Origin: Elmis aenea
Taxonomy: Eukaryota; Arthropoda; Insecta; Coleoptera; Elmidae
Reading direction: 5' to 3'
DNA: 64,000 bases
Assembly: GCA_947652605.1 (NCBI GenBank)
Contig: OX393577.1
Span: 69,340,108 to 69,404,107, forward strand
Shown: positions 34,820 to 46,700 of the stretch, one piece after another
Layout of the letters: each line of letters starts with the position of its first letter
How positions within the stretch are numbered: position 1 is the stretch's first letter
Program-made: the position numbers and the translations under genes
Notes under the pieces: generated by a model
Databases searched by the model: none
Told to the model about the DNA's origin: nothing
The model's input: the letters and a program-made list of their open reading frames with translations, nothing else

Positions 34820-37800
34820 GTATGTCACTAAACAGTACATTTTACATAACAAACTTATAGTGCAGATCACTTATATTAACCAATAAAAGCTAATAATGAT
34901 ACGTAAAAGTTAATAATTATATGTATTTCTAAGAAAAATAATAACTAAACCCTGTAATTAATTTTCATCTCCTTCGTTTACTAAATCACATGTTACTTTT
35001 TTTCAGTGAATGTTAATTTTGCACGTAAAGAAAATTAATTGGCTTTAATTGATTGGGTGCTTGGTTGCTGTTTGTTGTAGAAGACTAAACCTAACGAAAT
35101 TGAAAACTTTCAAGAATGTAAATAAATATTGGTTTTCCCACTGATTATTCTCAAGTAGATCATAAGCTCAAGATACGATAAGCTGTTTCCCCATTTTTAC
35201 TTGGTATCCAACACAATTTACAGAATGATTTGTCTATTGCTGTTATTATTTCCAAATTTAGTTGTCTTGTAGAGCAACTAATAAAGTTTTTTTGTGCTTT
35301 GTGTATGTTTTTTTTTTTAATTAGTCTCTTTATGAGGCTGCTGATAGACTGCTGTTAATTTGGATGGCGAAGGACTCCATATACTGTTGCAGGATAGCAG
35401 TACCTTTTTCTTACTTTCAATGTTTTTTTTTTCACTTTTTAGTAACATGAGCTATTAACTAAATGGTTGCTACTAATTAACACTTTCTGTTCACAACTTT
35501 CATTGCCATTTAGAGAATCACACAAAATGTAAAAAAAAAGTAATTTTGCATGTACTGGATTAATAGCATTTTTTTAAACCAATAATTTTTGCAACTGCAT
35601 AATTCTAATTCTATTCATACTAATTGCTTTCTTCACCACGTTACCTCAAACAAACCATTTTTGAAGCACCAATAACGTAGTTATAGCAAGACCAATTCTC
35701 CCAACTCAATAATTAACAACTGTATTATTTCCCAATATAATTTACATTTTAATAGATACCAGACCACCTGCTTCGCTTCTGTCGTTTCACAAAAAGAGCG
35801 AAAACGCAAAAAATGTATTTAAAACGAATATTCATCTCTTGTGGAATTAATATTCAGTCTCATTTCGCAAAGTCCTCGTCAGTTTTTGTTAGTTTACTCA
35901 AGAACCCGAAATGTATTCATAAATCGATACAAAAAAGAACCAGGAAAAAGTTATTTAACTCGAATATAATTGAATAAATTTGCAGCTGACATATGTTTAG
36001 TGTTTTGGTTGCGAAAAAGACTTTTGTTAGCATTAAAACTGTCTTACAGGAAATGTACAAATTTGTGTTCAATTTTAATGTAGGGTTGTTCTGCATTTAG
36101 TTATAAGATTTTCGACAGAATTATGTAAGACTGCATATTGACCACCAGTTAATGCACATTCTGTATATAACTTTAAAATGTTGGACAATATCTTAGTCGT
36201 CTGGTGGCTGCAGTTTTTAATAGAAAATTCTACTATTTTAGAAGTATTGATGTATCAAAAATTGGTGACTAGGTACTATTTTTTAGAACATTAATAAAAT
36301 ACCAAATTACACAGGCGACATTTGCTTTTAAAAATAGAAAGCACTATCACCTCAAATCAGTTTTCTTCCCACATTTAATACATCAAAGTGAACACCGGCC
36401 TTGTAATGGCAACTTTTTTTTTTAATCGTGTTCATTTTCAACACGTTACTGGCCTAATACCACAGTTAAGGCATGTTTTCTGGCGTTATTATGGTCGTTA
36501 TACCAGATCTACCTACATATTTACCTAAAACAAGGGTTCTCAACCACCTAAGACCACCCAGTAGGATAGGCAAGACCACAGACGAGTGTCCAGCTTGTAT
36601 TGCTGAAGGGTCATGGTAATTTCAGTAAGCAAACCACGGATTTCACCTTGCACAAGGGACGCTTTAGCGTAATACATGCTTATTTATACATTAGACCCTG
36701 ACACAACGACAAATAAGCCATTATCAATAACAACTGTTGCAACTACAAACTTTATTGAACAGAGGATACGTTTGAAATATTAAATTTGATTGTAAATAGG
36801 GTCGTTTTGAGTTTTGATCGTACGAATCCGTTTTTAATCCATGATGCAGTTTGTAGAACACAGTGAACCCAAAAAATATTAACTTGAATTTTTTCTTAGT
36901 CGCAGTGTCCTCTGTTCTGGTCTTAATTTGTCAAATGCGCTTTTTAAGTTGTGTTAAGCATAATTTTCCATTCGTTTGCTGTTGTTTAAACTTTTTTAAG
37001 TAACTAGGACTACGAAAGTCCTTGAGAATTCTACGTAATTATTTTATGTACCACAAATTTCGCTTAAAATTGTTTAAAAAATGCTGTGCTTCGGAAAAAA
37101 TCATTCCATTGATGTGTGTCTACTGTTTTCAGAATGGAGTCATTTCAGATCTAATTAAGTACGGTTTAAATTTAAGTTGTGTCGTCTCCAAAAATCAAAA
37201 TTTGAACCTTCAGAATCTGTCCTACTTAAAAAGAATCGAATTTTGATGAAAAATCTACTTAAGTATTTCCTTTTCAAATGCACATACCTTTCGGCCACTT
37301 TTTCTAAACAAAACCACTACATTTATTACCGTCACATATTCAATTTTTTTTGTAAAACGCTACGAATCAACTTGTGCAAACACCATAAAACCAAGCAAAG
37401 GTCTTCCTTTTTCATCCTTTTGTTTGCCAAGTGTTCATAGCCGAGTATATCGTTTCAAAGTTTTTAGCATGGAGCTGCCATTACTTAAAGTTAAAAATTT
37501 TATGTTTGTTTAACTTGAAATACGATGAAGTATCTACCACTAAGTAGTTTTTTCACCATTATCGAGCTATGCTTTTAAACCTTAGAACTTGTTTATTATC
37601 ATTAACTGAAAGATCTAAGTGCCCTAATGCGTTATTTTAGTAAGTGTAGTCTCATTTGCTTAATTCTATTACGGGATAATAAAATATATATAAAACTTTG
37701 CTTGATTAAAACGAGAAATTTAATCGAAAATCGATGTATTATAATTTATTCAGTTGATTAAAGTCTCTTTAGAGAGGGATAATAAAACGACCAGGCCTTA

Positions 37801-38221
37801 TTAATGAATTTAGTTTGGTTTATATCGAGAATAAACGCTCGTTTTAACTAAAAAAGAAATTACTTTAGAGTTGAGGCGAAGGTAAGACTTTAATTCTTGA
37901 TTAAGCACCCACTGGAAGTTTTAATATTGAATTTTCGCTAAGACTTGAAATAATTTTAACCTTTTTATCTGCCCACGTATTTTGGAAATTGTTTTCGAAT
38001 TATATCCCGTCTCGGGCTATAAATAAATTTTGCTCTAAGTGGCTTTAAAGTTGGAAGTTCAAAGCTACTCCGTAGCCCATCCACTAAACCTGGAGATTAA
38101 AACTTGTCACAGACGGGCTTTAGGGAAGATCTATAACTCAAAACGGTCTTTCACGGAGTTTATTAAAGGTGTATTATACTTAATACACATTTCTTCTAGT
38201 TTATTTGCTACTGTAGGCGAT

Positions 38222-38255
38222 TAGGTTGGTGTAAAAGCAAGTTTTGAACCTTAAA
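38222..38255 (+). mobile_element. Mariner-type terminal repeat, single end
   Basis: TTAGGTTGGTGTAAAAGCAA resembles the well-known 5' terminus of mellifera-type mariner elements, preceded by TA. No transposase and no matching opposite end were found nearby, so only a stub is claimed. Confidence 0.3.
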
Positions 38256-38699
38256 ATACCTTGCCAAGGTTTTCTATGTCCTTTTTTTTGTATTCCAAAG
38301 CTATTTTACCAGATTTTTTTACTTTTATCTGCTTGGATATTGGTGTATACCCAATTTTAAAAGTTATACAAGGCTACAGTCGAAACACTGAAAATTATTT
38401 TGCGCACATTTCACCGAAACCCCAATGCTGTACTTATAATACCATCGAAATTTTAAATTGTCATTTGGTCTAAATTAAGGGCAGTCTGAATCACGAATGA
38501 GCATTAAATTGATGAATCATTCATAATGACCGGACAAATATACCTACCTACACGAGCAATTGCAGTTTAATAGGGTTAAGGTTTGTTTAAATTTCAATAT
38601 CACACACTGACACACACAGCATAACAAAGTTTTAGTAATATTATTGAAGCGCAAGGTGTTAAATTAAATAATTACTTAGTACGTAGACAATGACATTTT

Positions 38700-39100
38700 T
38701 CTACCATTAATAGTCGTTATGCATTGCATAAATGTTGTTTAACATATCTACAAACGATTAGGCCGATACTACAATTTTTTTTTGACGTAATGTAATCCAC
38801 CATGGATTATATTACGTCAAAAAAAAACTGGAAATGATAGAATATATTCAAGAACTGTTCTGAGTTTGTCTAAAACAAACTGCACAGTTTTGGTGATTTA
38901 ACCGTTTCTCTATCTTGAGTTGACTATTAAGCGAGATACCCATGTAATCCCATCGAATTTGGACCACCCTGTACACTTGGCAAAGTGTTCAAAACTTTAA
39001 AGATCTTTAAAAAATATTTTAAATCAGTTTCTGAACGAACTAATAGTCGTTATACATTGCATTAATGGTATTTAACATATTTATAGGCAATTAGGGCTGT
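38700..39100 (+). repeat. Two partial 165-bp family monomers flanking a second dispersed repeat
   Basis: TAATAGTCGTTATGCATTGC with TTTAACATATCTACAAACGA (about 38709) recurs as TAATAGTCGTTATACATTGC with TTTAACATATTTATAGGCAA (about 39043), the second preceded by GAACGAAC as in the 19085 array. Between them, CCGTTTCTCTATCTTGAG and GGACCACCCTGTAC belong to a different dispersed repeat that also appears in Cbl intron 4. Confidence 0.6.
38775..38827. repeat. Near-perfect inverted repeat (hairpin)
   Basis: An arm containing TTTTGACGTAATGTAATCC is followed after five bases (ACCAT) by GGATTATATTACGTCAAAA, with poly-T and poly-A extending the arms on both outer sides to about 24 bases each. One mismatch is visible inside the arms. 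It could be a tiny palindromic MITE or a fold-back within the surrounding dispersed repeat. Confidence 0.8.
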
Positions 39101-39341
39101 TGCATTAATTAAAAAAAGTTGGGCCAAAAAGTTTATAGGTACCTATACACTGTACTAATTTGAAACGCAAAAATTTGCTACATACAGACTTTTTTTATAA
39201 CAGCTTTCTTTTAAATCACGATGTAATTATTTTTCGTGTCTTCCCCGTTCAATGTTTTCGATTATTTTTTTAATTTCCCAACATGTCCAGTACACTCATC
39301 TGTTTATGAAGATGCTTTTCCGATGACATCCTCATGAACAG

Positions 39342-39587
39342 TTGCAACGTGTATGGACGTCATATCCATATTCAATTTCCGGATATATTCCGTACATCAT
39401 ATCCGGTGTTATTGTTGCAGCTATTATTCTGCCAGTCTGTGATTCAGGTCACAGATTTTACACAGCATACAATGTGTCTGATGTATCTCCATGCGAGGAA
39501 ACCCCAGAGGAGTTACAAGGACACTTCTGGGAGGCCGCTATCCTAGAGTGCTCCTATTTATTCAATTATTTAGAGGAAAAAACTTGA
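39342..39587 (+). other. Coding-like ORF with a signal-peptide-like start (unassigned)
   Basis: An 81-codon plus-strand frame reads MQRVWTSYPY, then a hydrophobic core IPYIISGVIVAAIILPVC (about residues 17-34), then a polar stretch with YNVSDVSPCEETPEE containing a possible N-glycosylation site (NVS). The composition is more balanced than that of chance frames nearby. The layout suits the N-terminus of a secreted or envelope-type protein. A decayed insertion, such as an endogenous viral glycoprotein fragment, is one possibility, but I recognise no family with confidence. There is no clear splice signal. It lies inside Cbl intron 1 in the sense orientation. Confidence 0.2.
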
Positions 39588-40540
39588 AAGCTCTAACAAC
39601 ATTGTGGTATAAATTCGCTTAAGATGAAGATTTCTTTGGAGAAACTACGACAAATTTCCGCTGAAGTCTAGTTCCTGATCAGTTTTCTTCATCAGTTTGT
39701 TTCCTCATATTTCCTAAATCTGTTTATACTAATTTTCAGTTGTTTATGCGCGGTTATTTCTAAAATTACATTAGATCAAAACAATTTTATTTCAATTCCT
39801 GTAACCGCAAAACGCATCACGCTTTTTCGTAAACACACATACAGACACACATATCCTTTACGACTAATAAACTTCATCAAACGTTGCAAGGCAAACTTGC
39901 GGCTTGGTTTACTACATTAATGTACCAAAACTATCTGAATAACTCTTTGTCGCTGCTAACCATCCGCATAGCTGTACCTTGTCGGAAAATTAATTGTTTA
40001 ACCATGAGAGAATCAAAAATGTAACTGGAAGATTTAAATTTTAAAATGTGTAGACTATTTCCTTCATTGTTTTAACACATCTTTTAACAATTGCCATGAT
40101 TATAAAGACTAGCGAAATGAACGCTAATACCAAAACACATTAAGCTAATACACAATCAACTGTGGAATAATTTAAATACTAAACGCTTTTTTATTGTTAG
40201 AAAATAACCTGGGACGAAATAATACCACAAATTATGCGGAAATCTACGTAGGAAACAATTGATAATTTAGCGTACTAGATGCAAAATTGGTACCAGACTT
40301 CATTAAAGATTAATAAGCCTCGTTGTGAAGTAAAGGATGCACAATTATTTTCCCACGTTAACTTTTTACTGGCCTGGCCTTGCCGACAGGAATTATTTGT
40401 CCAGAAGCAACAATTATTTCGGGTACCCGTATTTTAATCAGGATTTTTTTGCTGTGCTCTTGGTGTAAAGCCAGGATTCTTCAAGAAGTTCGGGAGCAAG
40501 AAATACACCAAATTTGATTTAGTAATCCAACACAGTGCCT

Positions 40541-40734
40541 ACTAGAGGGGGGTCTTGAGGGGCTGCATCCCCGGGCCCCTAAAAGTCGTCTCGCGCGCTG
40601 GCCCGCAAAAAAATGCCCACGTTTTTTTTTGCTGTCATAAAAAACAGATTTTTTCATTCACAGGGGCCCCAAATTTTAACTTTCCGTGCCCCCTCTTACC
40701 TCTAGGACGTTCTGCCATCTAGCTTGTCGCCCTG
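40541..40734. repeat. GC-rich fossil DNA-element-like patch
   Basis: CAGTGCCTACTAGAGGGGGG at the left, a CCCCGGGCCCC core, GGGGCCCC further right and CGCCCTG at the right stand out in AT-rich intron sequence. The CAG...CTG ends resemble hAT-type elements, but no target duplication is visible. An isolated CAGTGGCGGATTTA near 42230 is a similar possible terminus. Confidence 0.35.
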
Positions 40735-43700
40735 ACCTAATTTCTTTTTTTTTTTTTTTAAGTCACTTGTGGGCATAAACTTTACTCGGTCCTTTTTTGC
40801 ATAAAAGTGATCCTGAAATGTTGATTACTTAACAACGAGGGCATGTTGTTGAAAATTATGAAAGCTGAAAAATCCTCTTATTCAAAATATTAAGGTTCGT
40901 TGCTCTTAATATAGGTACTTTTGTTTTGAAAAGTTTTAAAAATTTGAGATAAATCTTATATCTACTTCCTTGAGAATTTTTGTTTAGTAAATATCGCTCT
41001 ACACTTAGGAGTCTACTAAAAAAATCGTGGGTTCCTGGTTCCTCCAACTCTTGCTAAATTAAACCACCAAAATTGAATGACATCCGCTTGACATTCGGGC
41101 AGAAGCTTTGACCCAGAACCCTCTTAATATCTGAACCAGTTCTTATTTGGTTGTTTAAATCTTTCACAAACTCTCATAATTATCAACGTTTTAACGGTTG
41201 TTTAAAGTGCTTTTAGCGTTAATGTTAATTTACCGAGACACTACGTTCATGCTCCAAAGAACTTCTCTCGATAAAATAAGCATAATTTACTTCATATCCA
41301 TTTTTCGTGTGTTTCTTTTCCTTGTAAGCCTTTTCATCTTTCAGTACAATTAATCTGTGGCTGTGAAGTAACAGAGAATTACATTTGCAAAATACTGATT
41401 TAATTAATTAATAAAGTTCCTTAAGCCACCTAATAGTAACATCGATTATGTTCTACCATTAACTTAGCATGTTGGTGTTTCGTCTGTGCACACACGGCGA
41501 CGTTACATGTATTGCATGTGGGAAGGCAATTAACACAAAGTAAACTCGTACTGCAAATTAAAATACTAGACACTGTATTTGCAATAAAGTCACATAGCAG
41601 CCAAACCTACAAGTGAATTAAGTTATAAATTCTCTTGCAAGAATTCCACAGCCGTCGGTTAAAACCAAGCAGGATTAAATGTACCCTTAATATTCGTGAA
41701 GTTTTGCCACAAACCTAACAAATGAAAGTTACGAATCAAAGTAATAATTACAAATGAAGTTCCAATAATTAAACTTTTAACTTCTTTTAAATGTCTCAAT
41801 AACTTTGTAAAAAAATAGCAACCCTACCAGCCCTTCTCGACTTTATTTAGAATCCACATTTTCTCCTTTAAAATTCATCATTTTCCCGGATTCTTTCGGC
41901 ATTTATAGCCTGCATCAAAACACGAATCCGCGAATAACGATACCGCAAATATAGAGACCAATAGAATATTAACTTGAGTAGAGCGTAATTCTTCAAGTTT
42001 TTTAATAAATGATTCATTTCTGCCTAATTTAATTTAATAGCCGATGGCTAGAGTTATTCTCATGTAATATATTATCACATAAAAATGGCGTAGCATAGCT
42101 TTAACGTAATATGCAATTGTTTGCGGTTAAAGTGATATCAGTGGAAGAATTCTTTTATTTTCAAGTTCTTTGAATGTCATGTTTATGTTCTGTGACAGTA
42201 ACAAATTGCCTTTTTCTCGTGTAGCCAGTGGCGGATTTAAAAGATGTGCACAATCGGATAATCCCATTTTAAAATCCATTTAAAAACGACCATGTACAAT
42301 GTTTTTAAAGCAATTCTCAATTGTTTCCGTATTGATTAAGCTTTTAGATGTATCTGTTGTGCTGTAGATTAAAAACACGTTTGGAAAATTCGAAGTCGAG
42401 TTAAAAAAGAACGAAAAACAATTCTGCAATAATTTTATATTGATTTTTAATCAATTAATTAGTTTTTTAGCAACTCTTTAATCGTTTTTGCATTGCCCAA
42501 GCTTGTCGAAATACCTAATATATTACAGATTAAAAGCACATTAGGAAAATTGGAAGATTAGATAAGAACATTGAACAACATTTATGTTCAAGATAAGCTT
42601 ATTTCAGTTTTTTAAAACAACTGTTAAAAACTCCTTGGCCCACAGTTTGCTTGAAAACAGCCGTTAATGTATTTAATTGTTCATACTTAACTAAATTTAT
42701 TGATATAGAAGGGACAGTGTGTCATTGTATAATTATTTCCAAGTACATATGACCCAACATGACACCACACTTCCATAATATTATTCATACCATTAAAATA
42801 CACCTTCTTAACTGTACCTAATGCATCTATACCGCTCATTTGCTTTATTTTTTAGCGTTATTAATGTCTATTCCGATGCATTATTATTGTCCAAAACGGA
42901 CATTCCTATTTTAATGACGTTTTATCTGAATTTCTCCTTGCCCGCGGCAGTAGTTCCAGGTTCATAAACTGCTTGGATACTTCTCTATCAATATTTCACT
43001 GTTAGGTATCGAATAACCAGATAACGGTAAGAACTTGTAAAAGCTTCAGCACGTGGCCATAATTTGAACACAATTTAACATCAAAGAACGATCATTTCTA
43101 GCGTTGCTTCGCCGTTAAAAAGTTGCATGAAATTTCTGTACCTTTTTTACATTTTATTCCTGGTCTTTTGTGATATCTAGAACAAAGCTCTGCACGCGAT
43201 GCTACGTAAAAGTAGGTGAGATTTGTTGAAATGCCATCAAATATCCATGGTAAATTGGGATCTTACGTAACTAAAGTAAAAATGTGATGTACATTCTCGT
43301 TGTGTGTTTTTTATTTCCCATAAGACTTAAGAAATGAGTCACTGATGCATGGCTAATTATTATAATTCGGTATCTAGATTAAATTTAGATTTATTGTTTG
43401 CATTAAACCTATGTGAAACATTTTTCCGTGCAGCACATTCTTCTGGACATATTTAAAAATTCCAATTATTGTTGCTGATAAAAAGAAAAGCTGGATATAA
43501 ACATCACAGCAAACACAGTTTACTGATTTTAATTTCAAATGCAAGGCTTTTTAGCGTGCAATAACATTCAACACCACACACAACGCCTTCGTGTTGTTGT
43601 GAGAAAGGTTTGTGGAAAAAATTCTTTTATCCACAAAATTGCACTACTAACACTTGACAGTATATTTCTGGGATGTTTTAATTAATTTTCGAGGACACTA

Positions 43701-46700
43701 AACGCCGAAAATGCTAAAAATTCTTGTGGATTATTAAATTTTATTATTTTGTCCCATGTGTTTTGCTGAAATGATTTTTGATAAGACAGTAATTTAAGAA
43801 AATTGATGAGTAAATTGTATAGTTTAAGTAACTTATATAATATATTTTATTATAAATTTGTTCAAGTGTTTTTTTTTATCATTAATGTTCATAAAATACA
43901 TAAGTTAGTAATAAGTAAATTCATCAGTACATTTTGAAATATAAGTATAAGCCATTTATATAACGTATTTCATGGAAAAGTTTATTCATGTATTGAATTA
44001 TCATTAATATGAGTGATTTCTGATATTTCACTTGGTTTAAAATTTTTTAAACAACTGGTAAATTGGGGGAAGCAAATCCATCATTATGTCATTTTCAGAA
44101 AAAATGTATTTGAACTTCCGTTTAGCAATAAAATTTCACGAAAACGTAATAATGATTTTGAAAGTAATTGCAAGTAAAATGTTTAAAAATAAAAAACCAT
44201 ACATTTTTGTAATCGTCAGCAGCTTTAGCCCATTTTTTCGCAAAAAGTTACCTATGCAGCTTTGAATCATTCAAACATTTTTCTAAATTAGTTGTTCTGA
44301 ATCAGCAATCGACGCTCTTGCGATTATTTTTAAAAATAACTAATTACTGGTGGTTTATAATCAAAAATTGAGCTTATTGACTGAAAATGGCCTTAACAGA
44401 CTGTGGAAATCAGATTGTTTGTAGTAGAAAAGCAATCATTCATATCCAAAAGACCACTGACGTATTAAGACCTCTGCTAATTTTCCGTACGAGATTTCTC
44501 GACGCCTGGCGTTATTTTAACTTAATTTATTATCAATTTATTTTGATAGAGGTGTGTTTTATATCCAATAACTCACTTGCTTTTTTTGTTTATTATTCTA
44601 GTGTGAAACAGGTTCTATCGCAACTAATTTTAATTTACCTTAATGCATGCGTCGGCGTGCATTTCGAAACCGGTGCTAAAAATAGGCGACATTAAAAAGT
44701 ATTCAATGCTAACTTATGCTAATTATACATTCATTATGAGTTGTCAAATACAGTTACTGTTGTCGTGTGAGTCTGGCTGCGTGGGACATGAATGAAATAT
44801 TGATTGGGAGTTCTCAACGTGACGTTTGAAAATACTCTCCGCTCCGATTAGACGTAGTAGAAAATACTTGACGATTTTACTCCCATTCATGAAAGCGTTT
44901 TGCCACGAATTGCGACTGTTTTCCTCTCGTTTAGCGGACGGTGATTCATGTCTGTTTTGATTTTCTCGTTCAGTTCGAAAACAGGACAGACAACTGTCTG
45001 TTTTGTTGAAATTATCAATGAGCTTTGGGAAATCGCGAGGTTCCATTTTATGTCACAAAGTACCTTTATAAGGTATAAGGTACTTTCGGTACCGAAATGT
45101 GTACATTATTTTGAAATAATGTCAACCAAGTTTTAATTCCCACTCCATAACGTCTGTAACAACTAAATTCTAACTACAAAACTTTAGATAAGGGTGTTTT
45201 TTTTTCAAATTTTGGGTACTTAACTGAATTCCTTGGTATAGTATTCAATTATTTTTTTCATTTAGGAAAATTGGCAATTCAAATTACTGCATTTAATTGT
45301 GTTGTATTGTGGATTAGCTTGATTTTCGATTAGAACCGCGTTTAAAGCTTTGTGGTAATCGACGTTTCGTCCCCTTTGATCGGCAACACCTTCAGGGTTG
45401 TTCATCGAACATTGAACATGCTCCATTTTGAACCATCAAACCCTAAATATGTCCCCGACCTTAAAGCAGGGCCTGCCGATTCAGTTTGATTTGATTGAAA
45501 ATGTAATGTTATTGTTCAGGCGTTTTAGTATATTCTAATATATTTTGATTCTAAAAATCTGGTTGAAAGATTGTCCTAACATGAGTTTCTTATCCATGAA
45601 TCAATGAAATTGATTCCGAAAAATGAATCGTCTATACCCAGCTTAATAAAAGATGAAAACTCAGTTTGATAAATACTTTAGAAGAAAACAAGTATCCTAA
45701 AGGTTTGAAGATGTATAACAAACTGATTTAAACGATTTTTTTTATCTTGAACTTAATTATGCGTACAAACACGATATGAAATCCTGACAAGTCTAACGAT
45801 ATCTTCATCTTTTAGTCTCTATTATCTTTATTTTGTTGTTTATCAACTGCTGAAAATTTTAATAATGTGTTCTTAATTGTTTCTCCGATACAATAATTTT
45901 CTTTTCAAATTTTCGCGGATTTCATTCAAGTTTGCGTGTACCCATAATCACGATATTTTTCCTCGGCTTGTTTTGCAACACCCACTCCTCATTACCATTC
46001 ATAGATGCACGAATTGTAAATTTTTAAATTTGTTGAAAAACAAACTTATAAAGAATCGAACAATAATAACAGAACGTGTTCATAACAATGTTATGTGCGT
46101 ATTGGATTTTTTTTAGCGAAACATAACAAGCGTGGGATAAAATAAGCGTATCTGCATATTTGGATTTCTTTTAATCATTTTATTGCTAAATAACATTCGA
46201 TTTTTATTTTTTGCAAGCAAAATATATGTTCGTGGGCTAGAAAACTCAAATCATTAGTTAAACCAAGCTCTACTCCAATGAATTTAAGGCCAGTTTATGA
46301 AATTTAGAAGATAAACTTGGGGTTTTAATCGAAACTCCATGGTTTGCCAGTATAATAAACTCTGATGTACAAGGTTTTCACTAAATGTATAAAATCCAGT
46401 GAAGCTTCTAAAGGAAAACTTCAATGTTAGTTTAAAATAAAGTTTCTGAAGACCTTCGAACATCATTTCATCCGAAGGTATTGGCTCTCGTCTGGGAAAA
46501 GCGTGGGGTGGTTATTTGTCACAATTTCCAAGCGTCAATTGGTGTCTATTCACATATTTACAAAACTTGGCGAAAGTTTCCACTTCTGTGCAGCCTCGCC
46601 ACTAAGTTGTTTTTCAACAAGTTTTCATTCAAACATTTGCTCGCTTTTTGTGCGACTTCATCGCGAACAATTCCTTTAAAAATTAACACCCATTGTGGGA

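Noticed and set aside
34820..34886. Read-through of Cbl exon 1 to a stop at 34886
   Set aside because: The AG|GTATGT donor fits the conserved exon 2 phase. Residues after the donor do not resemble Cbl, so this is intron read-through unless an unspliced form is made.
36531..36660. GGGTTCTCAACC, a hAT-like terminus
   Set aside because: A single end without a partner or target duplication.
44387..45136. Overlapping open frames of about 100 codons on both strands
   Set aside because: No recognisable domain or splice-supported extension. Overlap of opposite frames suggests chance in a slightly GC-richer patch.
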